A stretch of DNA of 32,075 bases, taken from assembly GCA_032718475.1 (NCBI GenBank), contig JAUCBJ010008783.1, positions 1 to 32,075 on the forward strand, written 5' to 3'. The translations under genes were made by a program, and so were the position numbers. Shown here in pieces: positions 1-11,200 of this stretch (positions are counted from its first letter, which is position 1; every line of letters begins with the position of its first letter). The notes beneath the pieces were generated by a model. It searched no databases, was not told the origin of the DNA, and saw only the letters and a program-made list of their open reading frames with translations. The stretch comes from Nemertoderma westbladi. Its lineage: Eukaryota > Xenacoelomorpha > Nemertodermatida > Nemertodermatidae.

Positions 1-48
1 GCACAGCATTCTCAAAAATGCAGCTGCAATGCAGCATGCCGATCCTAG
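1..48 (+). pseudogene. 3' tail of a non-LTR retrotransposon ORF2, cut by the window edge
   Basis: The first 33 bases nearly match positions 6127-6159, the end of a recognisable reverse transcriptase fragment. Read in the same frame, both begin A-Q-H-S followed by K-C-S-C or a stop. Here the frame stays open for 15 codons to a TAG at 46-48, whereas the 6127 copy has TAA after A-Q-H-S. The segment is therefore probably the last codons of a second copy of that retrotransposon family, with the body lying left of the window. About 120 bases of AT-rich sequence that may be 3' UTR follow. The call rests on one short nucleotide match, so the family assignment depends on the 5521-6160 copy. Confidence 0.55.
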
Positions 49-170
49 TAGGGCGATATAAAATTGTCCTGCCTTATTATAGTACGTAAGAATAATAAAG
101 ATACACCCCAAGGCGGGGTAAATTTGAAATGCAACCAGTAATAACACAAGTGTATATGCAAATAAGACCA

Positions 171-766
171 TCATAAGAAATTATTAATAATAAAAAGTAA
201 GTAGCGCGAAATATTAGGTGGTGGATAACGTGGAGAGGGACGTGGACATGAAGTACAAATCAATGCGTGATACCGGTCGGAGTACGATATGGAGCAGTAC
301 AGGTAGACGCAGGTCTGCGAGAGAGCGGTACGAGCAGATGAGGTGGTGAGGTGGTGGTACCCGTGGGCGGTGGCGCGGGTCACCACATGGCGGTTTCGTT
401 AACCCGGCCGTCGCCAGGTCGACGACAGGAATGCCGGTCCTCTGCTGAGATCCCTCCCTCGGTCCCCTCCTCGGTCCCTCCGAGATAGAGTTTGATTCGC
501 GGTCGGCGTGAAATGCATTATATGTGTTGGCGATTTCAACAGGGATGACTCCCGGGAATTTCGCGATGAAATCGTTTACGAGGTGTAGGGCCACCGTGGA
601 CGAGGGGGACGTGTGGTTGGTTACCAAGCATCCGTTTCACATGGGTTGCTTACTTGCTTTCACTTTGTCGATATCCTTTATATTGGTTACAGTTAGAAAC
701 TTCGCAATTTCAATCATAGAGTACCGGGGATAGAGATTATCGGGGCGATTTTACCATTGAAGATTC
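171..766 (-). pseudogene. Possible C-terminal and 3' part of the decayed retrotransposon at 767-1441
   Basis: This lies directly downstream, on the minus strand, of the reverse transcriptase remains. A minus frame at 214-627 stays open for 137 codons. Its end contains an H-H-L-I-C...L-A-D-L-R pattern, and a neighbouring frame adds I-S-R-Y-L. That resembles the His/Cys-containing C-terminus found after the reverse transcriptase of several non-LTR retrotransposons, but the match is weak and needs a frame change. The stretch is much more GC-rich than its surroundings (about 350-640). It could equally be an unrelated GC-rich exon or noise. I do not recognise a cellular protein in it. Confidence 0.25.
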
Positions 767-1441
767 TTAGGCCGGTTTCAATAGCAGCTCTAAATTGTTT
801 AAGTTGCATCCAATTGCACTATACGCCTTTTTCTTTCTCTTTATAATATGGCGAGAGAAACTGAGAGATGGCTGGAGGGTTACCCCCAGATACTCGTATT
901 CGTTAACTATTAGTAGGGGTCCACCATAGGTAAACTTATCTACGTTAGATAGGCGGCGGGCATTTCTGTATTTAATTACTTTCGTTTTAGTCAAATTAAC
1001 ATCCATTCCATTCGAGAGGCACCAATTATATAAAACATCTATAGAGCTTGCTGTATTGAGTTTCTACTGTTTGAATAAAATACCAGGTCATCGGCCGACG
1101 TAGAATATGAACTTCAGCTGCGCGACTAACTGACGTAATCGGGAGGCGAGGTCAGCAATAAATAAAATAAAGTAGGTCGGGGAGAAACAGTCCCCCTTGA
1201 GTATTCCACGCAACTGAATGATAATATTCGATAAACGAAGGCCATCAAACACTTGTATTCGGTTGTTGAATATGTTCCTGATGAGGTTATAGAGCTTACC
1301 ACGAATTTCAAAGTTGTATAATTTGGAGAAGTACTGCACGACTGACCATGTCAAATGCCTTCCTAAAGTCCTAAAGGCGACATAAACAAAACATGGCGGT
1401 CCGCTCGCGTAAAGCGGCGCAAATAATATATAACAAGGCAT
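767..1441 (-). pseudogene. Decayed non-LTR retrotransposon reverse transcriptase
   Basis: Two minus-strand frames (1088-1441 and 767-1006) together read as consecutive parts of a reverse transcriptase. The first carries a V-A-F-R segment, then I-R-G-K-L-Y-N-L-I, a V-F-D-G segment, a G-I-L-K-G-D box near the usual G-x-L-Q-G-D position, and F-I-A-D-L. The catalytic A-D-D codons lie at 1087-1095 but out of frame with the preceding Tyr, so the frame ends in Y-V-G-R. A second shift lies near 1035. The thumb then follows with M-D-V-N-L-T-K-T-K and E-Y-L-G-V-T-L. At least two frameshifts make it non-functional. It resembles jockey/CR1-type enzymes and belongs to a different family from 5521-6160. 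No intact endonuclease was seen upstream. Confidence 0.8.
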
Positions 1442-1764
1442 TTAATTTGTCCATGATTACAGGCAGCTAATGTTTTAAACTGCTATAAAATGCAGTTAAT
1501 ATCTCAAAACGTTATCGCTTTACTTTTGTTTTAATAACTCATACCCCCACTAAATCTATTACTGCGTGGGTTGAAAATATTATAAAATTAACTTTATTAA
1601 TTAACTTAATTAAGTGGTATATTCTTGAAAAAAAAAACATAGAAAATTTTTTCTGTAAATGCCTCAAATATGAAAAATAGTGGTTTTGCGCAATGAAAAA
1701 ATTGAATTGCGGATAATGTGAGATATGGAGCCGATTTTGACGTCTTACGTGTATATTGGTGGTG
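1442..1764. other. AT-rich spacer, no gene seen
   Basis: AT-rich DNA with A and T runs. The minus open frame across it (1539-1808) resembles nothing I know and has low-complexity composition. Confidence 0.5.
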
Positions 1765-2775
1765 GCGAATTCAATGGTAATGAAATTGAGTTGATACAAG
1801 TAATGCAACTACCATTTTTCGTGCGGGCACCAAAAATGGGTGCAGCAAAAAATTTTCAAAATTTGTATTTTTTTAAATATTCATTTTATAATCTATATTC
1901 CCGCGATTTATAGGTTTTCTGTGATTGTGAATTCAATGGTAATGAAATGGAGTTCATCCGAGTAACGCAACTACCATTTTTCAGGCGTGCACCAAAAGTG
2001 CGCGCAACACGAAATTTTCAAAATTATTTGTTTCGAAATATTCATTTTATGTAAATTATAATATATCAATTATTAGAGAAGGGAAGGGGGGGAAGGGGGG
2101 GGGGGGGGGGCTTAACGTATATCCCATCTCAGATAAATATAATTTCGGGCATAATAAAATAACTTATTCTAAGAAGGGTTGATAGTAAAGCTGGAAGGAA
2201 GGGTCAAGGTTGAACGTCAATGAAATAATTGCTGATGCTGACAAATATAAAATAGTGTTGTTGATAATTTGCTATAAGTATTCTTGTCTGCAGGATAAAT
2301 TATTGATGGGGCTGAAAGCTGCTACTTCGAAATTGATTTGTTACCTGTCACATTATGTTTACATTGATATGCCCAGTGTTTGTCTGTGGAGACTGTACTA
2401 CTACTAATATAATTATGTTATCTCCTCCCTATCTTTGAAAATATTTATTTATATAAAAGGCATTTGCGTTACTCAGATGAACTCCATTTTATTACCATTG
2501 CATTCATAATCACAGAAATATAGATCATACAATGTATATTTAAAAAATAAATTTTGAACATTTCGAGTAGCGGATGCTCCCACTTTTGGTGCACGCATAA
2601 AAAATGGTAATTGCGTTACTCCTATGAACTTCATTTCAATTTCATTAAATTCGCGATCTTAGAAAACCTATAAATCGCGGGAATATATGTCAAATTAATG
2701 ATAATTTCGAAACAATCTATTTTGAAAAGTTCGTGTAGCACCCAATTTTGGTGCCCGCACGAAAAATACCTGCTA
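1765..2775. repeat. Foldback element: inverted pair of tandem ~160-bp units
   Basis: The left arm holds two direct copies starting at the GAATTCAATGGTAATGAAA motif (1766 and 1929, period 163). The right arm (about 2460-2770) holds two copies in opposite orientation. Shared blocks include CGTGCGGGCACCAAAA (left) against the reverse complement TTTTGGTGCCCGCACG (right, 2744-2761), and CCCGCGATTTATAGGTTTTC against its complement near 2668-2686. The centre (2061-2459) is unrelated and contains a 16-G run. The structure suits a MITE-like or foldback transposon fossil. No target duplication or coding capacity was found, and the outer ends are approximate. Confidence 0.75.
2095..2110 (+). repeat. Poly-G run, 16 bases
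   Basis: Uninterrupted G run preceded by two shorter G blocks (2081-2092). It could form a G-quadruplex, or be a length-uncertain sequencing region. Confidence 0.9.
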
Positions 2776-2900
2776 GGCCTCCGAACTAAACATTAGATAT
2801 ATTGTACTCAACTCCACATCCAAAAAAGCGATATAGAATAGGATTTGTAGGGTTTTGGGCAACTTCATAATTTACTCTATAATTTTTTATTATAAAACGA

Positions 2901-2924
2901 CCCCCCCCCCCCCCCCCCCCCCCC
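2901..2924 (+). repeat. Poly-C run, 24 bases
   Basis: Uninterrupted C run immediately left of the possible hAT-like remnant, between foldback 1 and the CCCGATCCCGA motif cluster. Confidence 0.9.
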
Positions 2925-2929
2925 AGGGT

Positions 2930-3412
2930 AGATAGGGTTAAACGTGATCCCGATCCCGAAAGATCAGGACCCGGTAATAAATGTAATCCCGGTCCTGATC
3001 CCGACTTTTTTGGAACGAATTCCCGGAGTTAAATAATAAATTTTTTGAATATCTGATAAAGAATTGCACAGTGGAACAGAAATGAAAATATATCGAATTA
3101 ATATGTCAGTAATCCATGGCCATTAACAATAAATTAATTTTTAATACAATTTTACCTCAACTAATATTTCAGATAGCGGAATAAAGTGATTATAAAGTTG
3201 CCCAAAACCTGTTCCACATGTACATACATACATACATACACACATACATAAATACATACACCTATACAGTATACACCGCAACATACAGTGGAATCTTTTA
3301 AGGAAATTCAATACAAAATTGCAATCCCGATCGCGAAAATTGGGATCCCGAGAGTGGCATTCATGGTCCCGATGCCGAAAATCACCAAAAGTCGAATCCC
3401 GTTTAAACACTA
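2930..3412. mobile_element. Possible non-autonomous hAT-like remnant
   Basis: The left side reads GTTAAACGTGATCCCGATCC. The right side, on the opposite strand, reads AGTGTTTAAACGGGATTCG and then a GGCATCGGGACC block. Both ends share a TTAAACG-GAT-CCGA pattern in inverted orientation, and the right end resembles the CAGTG-type ends of hAT elements. The arms are diverged and I could not find an 8-bp target duplication. The 89-codon minus frame inside it (3141-3410) derives from these motifs and is not a gene. Confidence 0.3.
3220..3262 (+). repeat. CATA tetranucleotide microsatellite
   Basis: A run of TACA/CATA repeats with a few CACA and AATA interruptions. Confidence 0.9.
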
Positions 3413-4150
3413 TTTTTAGTATCAGAACAAGGGTATAAGATATAGAAATAAGCGTTTTAAAACACTTTTAATATGGAGAAATTTAACAAAATAACAATTA
3501 TTCATTATATAAAATTCAAATAAAAATTCAACCCAAAAGTGAAAACCTGGTATTCGTGACGGCGACGGGCGATTTACAGGCAGGACACAGAGTTTTTGGC
3601 AAATTAAAGCTGAACTAGATTAAACATTACCACCACGAAATTCTCGGCCCAAGATGATCTTAGAAAATATATTATTTTCCATATTTAGGTTAAGTTCCCT
3701 TTTTATTATTGTTTTTGGTTGATTCTTTTCTGTGTTTTATCGTAGGGTTGGTTAGGCTTAGGGTTACATAACAATTTACACTACCTGGTGGTAAAACATG
3801 TTGTACCCACCTAGTCTGAGAGACGAGCATCATGGGTTTTTTTATTTTATTTTATTTGGCGCTGTCAGCGCCATCGACCAAAATTAATATGACGCCCCCT
3901 GGTCCCTAGAAACTATTTAGGATTATTATTTCCTGTATTTTTTCAAATTCATATTTTTTATTTTAATTCAATTGACGAAAGTTAATTTAAAAAATGTTTC
4001 ATTCCAATAATATAAATATTGAATCCTATCTATTTAATTTGTTTAATACCGATACTGTATTAAGTGGGAATGCAATTAATTAACTCCAATTGGCGATTTT
4101 AAAATTATTGGTAATTGATTGAGACAGATGCATTTAAATGTATAATTAAT
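3413..4150. other. AT-rich spacer, no gene seen
   Basis: No supported coding segment on either strand. It holds a 15-base perfect palindrome, GGCGCTGTCAGCGCC (3858-3872), just after a TTTTA-rich stretch. Kindlin C-terminal exons would be expected on the minus strand in this direction, but none was recognised. Confidence 0.5.
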
Positions 4151-4154
4151 TTAA

Positions 4155-4459
4155 GTACCGTTCACATCCAACGGAATGGTACACCCCGCGGTGTACCGCA
4201 GGGCCAGTGGTACACCGCTGACTGTGAACGACCCAACAGGTAGTTGGGCGCTAAACCGCGCGGTTTACCGCAGCCCATTTAAACAATGATTAAACAATTA
4301 ATGTAATTTCCTGTTGAATTCACAGTCGACAGATAGACAATCAGTTACCGCAACGGTACCGTTGGGTGTGAACGGGCTCCGGGTAGTGTACCGCTGGCTT
4401 ACCGCTTCAATACCGCCAGACTACTTTAACGTTGACGCACCGTTGGATGTGAACGGGGC
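4155..4459. mobile_element. 305-bp MITE with TTAA target-site duplication
   Basis: The element is flanked by TTAA at 4151-4154 and 4460-4463. Its left end begins GTACCGTTCACATCCAACGG (4155-4174). Its right end, reverse-complemented, is GCCCCGTTCACATCCAACGG (4440-4459), so the terminal inverted repeats agree at 18 of 20 bases. Internal copies of the same terminal motif occur near 4216-4229 (GTGAACGACCC) and 4358-4378 (GTTGGGTGTGAACGGGC), with several GTACACCGC/GGTGTACCGC palindromic blocks. There is no coding capacity. A TTAA duplication is used by piggyBac and Kolobok transposases, so one of these probably mobilised it. It sits in the kindlin intron below the PH exon. Confidence 0.85.
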
Positions 4460-4463
4460 TTAA

Positions 4464-5023
4464 GGCATATTTAATTTAAATAGATAATTAATTGAACTGA
4501 AAGCAATGTTGCCAAACAAATACTGGTCATTTGCAATTTTCAAAGAAAACCACTCTCAACATACTCCCAGATTAAAATAAATGGTTAAAATAATAATGAT
4601 TTCTAGTTCTGCCGTATGCCATGCAATGAACAATATCAACGTTTGGTTACCAATTTCAGTAAATTGTTAGGCAGTGAAATTATGTAAATATTTTATCTAA
4701 CTTTTTTTATAATAATTGCAATTAATTGATAGATAATATTTCCAAATTTGATTGAGACCATCGATGCAATTAAATTGCAATCAATTTCTGACAGGCCCTG
4801 CTGTACTGTTAGCAGAGTTATGGACCCTTGAGAATCTATGAGAAATCCACATGGCGTTGTGATGGAGATGACGACAAAAAAACCCTGGTCACGAGGCACC
4901 ATTAGTAACATGGTAGAATATATTTGAGGTAGTATTATACTTGTCTGATACACCGGCATATTTCAAAGCCAACAATATTATCTCAATAAGAAAGAATACA
5001 GCGACCATTCGGGTACGACTTAC
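4464..5023. other. Kindlin intron sequence, no exon seen
   Basis: AT-rich sequence immediately downstream (minus strand) of the PH-domain exon. The open frame continues past the exon only because of read-through beyond the GTAAGT donor. The next PH residues of kindlins (a Q-Y-x-x-W-M-like segment) were not found here. Confidence 0.5.
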
Positions 5024-5264
5024 TGATTCGCATAACAACCACAACTCGGTAAGGAGGTCAGTGGCCCCACCGACGAAGAGTTTGATCTTGAATTTATTCT
5101 GCGGGATGTTGACTTCCGGGACTACCTCGGCACCCCGGAGGTTGTAGCAACCAATAGGAGCGGAGTGTCGGTCCTCGCGACTGCGGTAGTACATCAGCGC
5201 AGTGTCACGGAACACAAAGTACAGTCGCTTCTTACTCGCCGCCTTCAGCATCAACCTCTTCGGT
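5024..5264 (-). CDS. FERMT: Kindlin exon encoding most of the PH domain
   Basis: The acceptor TTATCTTTCAG precedes position 5264 and the donor GTAAGT follows 5024, on the minus strand. The first base completes a Lys codon begun in the 6448-6629 exon (phase 2), and the exon ends in phase 0. The encoded segment runs P-K-R-L-x-[10 protein letters not shown], then [18 protein letters not shown] and E-L-W-L-L-C. The N-L-R-G-x-E-V-x-P-D/E-V-N block is a strong signature of the kindlin PH domain, which binds phosphoinositides. Compared with vertebrate kindlins as I recall them, there are about two extra residues in the first strand-loop (A-A-S-K-K-R-L) and Leu where W-L-R-C has Arg. The last PH helix must be in a later exon. 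Confidence 0.93.
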
Positions 5265-8200
5265 CTGAAAGATAATAATGCGACGTTAGTTAGCGACACA
5301 CATTCCCGGAATATATATTTATACAACGGGAGTTATTGTTATTATACATAAACTAAGAGAGAAATGTAAGTAAGCCGATACAGAAGCAAATTCCGGCAAT
5401 AAATCCCAATAATAGATTATGTATCATGGTTGGCCGGGTTTATCAGTGAGTCTGCCTTTATATTGCACCTTAGTGCAGGCTGATCGCGTCAGCGACATTT
5501 ATTGTACGTGCTGATTCTAGTAGTTTGTTACATGCTCAAAAGATGGTATGCTTGAGCATGTGGACGACTTCTGTTACCTGGGATCATGGATCCGGAAGTC
5601 AGGTGAGGACCTTCGGATACGTAAGGGAAAGGCATGGGCATCCTTGAATAGGCTTTCCAGGATTTGGAAGTCACCGAGAATTAATCGGAAAGTTAAGGTC
5701 CGATTATTTAGAGCAGCAGTAGTTCCAGTACTCCTCTATGGGAGTCCATGCTGGGCTCTAACTGCTGAGGACACCAAATCTCTGGACGGCACATTCACAA
5801 GAATGCTACGCCGGGTTCATTGTGTCAAGTACAATGCACACATCTCCAACCAGACACTATATAACATTGGAGGTGTCTCATTGGTTCCCCCAAGCTTGAC
5901 ATTAAAACAAAATCGCCTCCGCTTTGCAGGACATTGCTTTCGCCGTGAGGACCAGCCAGTGCATAATCTTGTACTTTGGCAGCCTCATGGAGTGAATAAG
6001 CATGGTGGACAGCCCATGACTTTCTTGAGACGCATCTTAAAGGACACTGGCCTTGAAGATGCGGATGATCTAGCAAATGTCATGGGTGATAGGGAGTTGT
6101 AGCGTCACAATTTTGTCGACAAGCCGGCACAGCATTCTTAAAAATGCAGCTGCAGTGCAATGCAATTAATTAATTATCAGTTTAATTAATGCAGGGTAAG
6201 ACGCATCCACGATTTACTAAATCAAAATTAAATAATCAAATTTACATGCCCCCATCGAAAAACAGTAAAACAGCTTAATTAGAATCATAGATAATGTTTA
6301 TTGAATTCAATACGAAATACTGACTGACGCTGATTTCATATTTGTTTTACGTAGAAAACGAAAACTTCAAAAAATTTAATTCGTAAAAAAATTGTGCCCA
6401 GTGCAGTGCAGTAGAAACAATACCGATGACGCAAATAATATACGTACTTCACCATCCTCAAGTAATCAGAGAGTTCTGGTATTGAGGAAATATCGCTCCT
6501 TCTCTTAGCACTGCCTCCACCACCCTCGAGGATGATCTCCAGGTCATTCAAGGCCGCGTCAATGTCGTCGGTAATGTCACCGTTGGTCAGATCATTCTGT
6601 GGTACAGTAGACTGCAGGTTGGTTTGCAACTAAACAAATACAATGATGGTTTAATTTAATTTCCTAACTGTGCTCACAGTTAAGGCCAGATTACAAACAC
6701 CTAAACTATTCCTTGACTCAGACATTTCCTGTCCAGTAAACCACTACTGTAGCAATTCCTTGACTCAGACGTTTCCTGTCCAGTAAACCACTACTGTAGC
6801 TATTCCTTGACCCAGACGTTTCCTGTCCAGTAAACCACTACTGTAGCTATTCCTTGACTCAGACATTTTCTGTAAGGTAAACCACTACTGTAGCAATTCC
6901 TAGACTCAGACATTTCCTGTCCAGTAAACCACTACTGTAGCAATTCCTTGACTCCGACATTTCCTGTCCAGTAAACCACTACTGTAGCTATTCCTTGACC
7001 CAGACGTTTCCTGTCCAGTAAACCACTACTGTAGCAATTCCTTGACTCAGACATTTCCTGTCCAGTAAACCACTACTGTAGCTATTCCTTGACCCAGACG
7101 TTTCCTGTCCAGTAAACCACTACTGTAGCAATTCCTTGACTCAGACATTTCCTGTCCAGTAAACCACTACTGTAGCTATTCCTTGACCCAGACGTTTCCT
7201 GTCCAGTAAACCACTACACTGTAGCTATTCCTTGACTTAGACATTTCCTGTCCAGTAAACCAATACTGTAGCAATTCCTTGACTCAGACATTTCCTGTCC
7301 AGTAAACCACTACTGTAGCAATTCCTAGACTCAGACATTTCCTGTCCAGTAAACCACTACTGTAGCAATTCCTTGACTCAGACATTTCCTGTCCAGTAAA
7401 CCACTACTGTAGCAATTCCTTGACTCAGACCCAGACGTTTCCTGTCCAGTAAACCACTACTGTAGCAATTCCTTGACTCAGACATTTCCTGTCCAGTAAA
7501 CCACTACTGTAGCTATTCCTTGACCCAGACGTTTCCTGTCCAGTAAACCACTACTGTAGCAATTCCTTGACTCAGACATTTCCTGTCCAGTAAACCACTA
7601 CTGTAGCAATTCCTTGACTCAGACATTTCCTGTCCAGTAAACCACTACTGTAGCTATTCCTTGACCCAGACGTTTCCTGTCCAGTAAACCACTACTGTAG
7701 CAATTCCTTGACTCAGACATTTCCTGTCCAGTAAACCACTACTGTAGCAATTCCTTGACTCCGACATTTCCTGTCCAGTAAACCACTACTGTAGCTATTC
7801 CTTGACCCAGACGTTTCCTGTCCAGTAAACCACTACTGTAGCAATTCCTTGACTCAGACATTTCCTGTCCAGTAAACCACTACTGTAGCAATTCCTTGAC
7901 TCAGACATTTCCTGTCCAGTAAACCACTACTGTAGCTATTCCTTGACCCAGACGTTTCCTGTCCAGTAAACCACTACTGTAGCAATTCCTTGACTCAGAC
8001 ATTTCCTGTCCAGTAAACCACTACTGTAGCAATTCCTTGACTCCGACATTTCCTGTCCAGTAAACCACTACTGTAGCGATTCCTTGACTCAGACATTTCC
8101 TGTCCAGTAAACCACTACTGTAGCAATTCCTTGACTCCGACATTTCCTGTCCAGTAAACCACTACTGTAGCAATTCCTTGACTCAGACATTTTCTGTCCA

Positions 8201-11200
8201 GTAAACCACTACTGTAGCAATTCCTTGACTCCGACATTTCCTGTCCAGTAAACCACTACTGTAGCAATTCCTTGACTCCGACATTTCCTGTCCAGTAAAC
8301 CACTACTGTAGCAATTCCTTGACTCAGACGTTTCCTGTCCAGTAAACCACTACTGTAGCAATTCCTTGACTCAGACATTTCCTGTCCAGTAAACCACTAC
8401 TGTAGCAATTCCTTGACTCAGACATTTCCTGTCCAGTAAACCACTACTGTAGCTATTCCTTGACCCAGACGTTTCCTGTCCAGTAAACCACTACTGTAGC
8501 AATTCCTTGACTCCGACATTTCCTGTCCAGTAAACCACTACTGTAGCAATTCCTTGACTCAGACATTTTCTGTCCAGTAAACCACTACTGTAGCAATTCC
8601 TTGACTCCGACATTTCCTGTCCAGTAAACCACTACTGTAGCAATTCCTTGACTCCGACATTTCCTGTCCAGTAAACCACGACTGTAGCGATTCCTTGACT
8701 CAGACATTTCCTGTCCAGTAAACCACTACTGTAGCAATTCCTTGACTCAGACATTTCCTGTCCAGTAAACCACTACTGTAGCTATTCCTTGACTTAGACA
8801 TTTCCTGTCCAGTAAACAACTACTGTAGCTATTCCTTGACTCAGACATTTCCTGTCCAGTAAACCACTACTGTAGCTATTCCTTGACTCAGACATTTCCT
8901 GTCCAGTAAACCACTACTGTAGCTATTCCTTGACTTAGACATTTCCTGTCCAGTAAACAACTACTGTAGCTATTCCTTGACTCAGACATTTCCTGTCCAG
9001 TAAACAACTACTGTAGCTATTCCTTGACTCAAGACGTTTCCTGTCCAGTAAACCACTACTGTAGCTATTCCTTGACTCAGACATTTCCTGTCCAGTAAAC
9101 CACTACTGTAGCAATTCCTTGACTCAGACATTTCCTGTCCAGTAAACCACTACTGTAGCTATTCCTTGACTTAGACATTTCCTGTCCAGTAAACAACTAC
9201 TGTAGCTATTCCTTGACTCAGACATTTCCTGTCCAGTAAACCACTACTGTAGCTATTCCTTGACTCGGACATTTCCTGTCCAGTAAACCACTACTGTAGC
9301 TATTCCTTGACTTAGACATTTCCTGTCCAGTAAACAACTACTGTAGCTATTCCTTGACTCAGACATTTCCTGTCCAGTAAACAACTACTGTAGCTATTCC
9401 TTGACTCAGACATTTCCTGTCCAGTAAACAACTACTGTAGCTATTCCTTGACTCAAGACGTTTCCTGTCCAGTAAACCACTACTGTAGCTATTCCTTGAC
9501 TCAAGACGTTTCCTGTCCAGTAAACTACGACTGTAGCGATTCCTTGACTCAGACATTTCCTGTCCAGTAAACCACTACTGTAGCAATTCCTTGACTCAGA
9601 CGTTTCCTGTCCAGTAAACCACTACTGTAGCAATTCCTTGACTCAGACATTTCCTGTCCAGTAAACCACTACTGTAGCAATTCCTTGACTCAGACATTTC
9701 CTGTCCAGTAAACCACTACTGTAGCTATTCCTTGACCCAGACGTTTCCTGTCCAGTAAACCACTACTGTAGCAATTCCTTGACTCCGACATTTCCTGTCC
9801 AGTAAACCACTACTGTAGCAATTCCTTGACTCAGACATTTCCTGTCCAGTAAACCACTACTGTAGCTATTCCTTGACCCAGACGTTTCCTGTCCAGTAAA
9901 CCACTACTGTAGCAATTCCTTGACTCCGACATTTCCTGTCCAGTAAACCACTACTGTAGCAATTCCTTGACTCCGACATTTCCTGTCCAGTAAACCACTA
10001 CTGTAGCAATTCCTTGACTCCGACATTTCCTGTCCAGTAAACCACTACTGTAGCAATTCCTTGACTCCGACATTTCCTGTCCAGTAAACCACTACTGTAG
10101 CTATTCCTTGACCCAGACGTTTCCTGTCCAGTAAACCACTACTGTAGCAATTCCTTGACTCAGACATTTTCTGTCCAGTAAACCACTACTGTAGCAATTC
10201 CTTGACTCCGACATTTCCTGTCCAGTAAACCACTACTGTAGCTATTCCTTGACCCAGACGTTTCCTGTCCAGTAAACCACTACTGTAGCAATTCCTTGAC
10301 TCCGACATTTCCTGTCCAGTAAACCACTACTGTAGCAATTCCTTGACTCCGACATTTCCTGTCCAGTAAACCACTACTGTAGCAATTCCTTGACTCCGAC
10401 ATTTCCTGTCCAGTAAACCACGACTGTAGCTATTCCTTGACCCAGACGTTTCCTGTCCAGTAAACCACTACTGTAGCAATTCCTTGACTCCGACATTTCC
10501 TGTCCAGTAAACCACTACTGTAGCTATTCCTTGACCCAGACGTTTCCTGTCCAGTAAACCACTACTGTAGCAATTCCTTGACTCCGACATTTCCTGTCCA
10601 GTAAACCACTACTGTAGCAATTCCTTGACTCCGACATTTCCTGTCCAGTAAACCACTACTGTAGCAATTCCTTGACTCCGACATTTCATGTCCAGTAAAC
10701 CACTACTGTAGCAATTCCTTGACTCCGACATTTCCTGTCCAGTAAACCACTACTGTAGCTATTCCTTGACCCAGACGTTTCCTGTCCAGTAAACCACTAC
10801 TGTAGCAATTCCTTGACTCAGACATTTCCTGTCCAGTAAACCACTACTGTAGCTATTCCTTGACTTAGACATTTCCTGTCCAGTAAACAACTACTGTTGC
10901 AGCAAACAATAGAAATGAAAAATCATTGGAAAGTACTTCAAATGTGACTCAAACCCGCTACTGTACTATTATAGTAATACACACGATTAAAGGAGAAAAA
11001 AAATGTGAAAGGGAAGGAAAAATAAGACAAAGTTAACTCATTGGCGAAATAATGTTGCCATTTATTTACTATGGGAAAGGCGCGGTTCATATCGAATGGC
11101 ATTGAGTTCTAAGAAAAATTAAAATTATTTTCGATTTCGTATTAATCCGAATTAATCAATAGGGCAATACTACCGGTACCTGTAAGTACCGGTACGTACC

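Noticed and set aside
3141-3410. 89-codon minus frame rich in R-D and C-M-Y
   Set aside because: Made of the CATA microsatellite and the CCCGAT motifs of the hAT-like remnant.
9359-9556. 65-codon minus frame with S-R-N-S-Y-S repeats
   Set aside because: Translation of four 47-bp minisatellite units; no independent evidence of coding.
6705-10897. Regular array considered as CRISPR
   Set aside because: Units are contiguous with no unique spacers, the unit is 47 bp with point variants, and the context is a eukaryotic intron.
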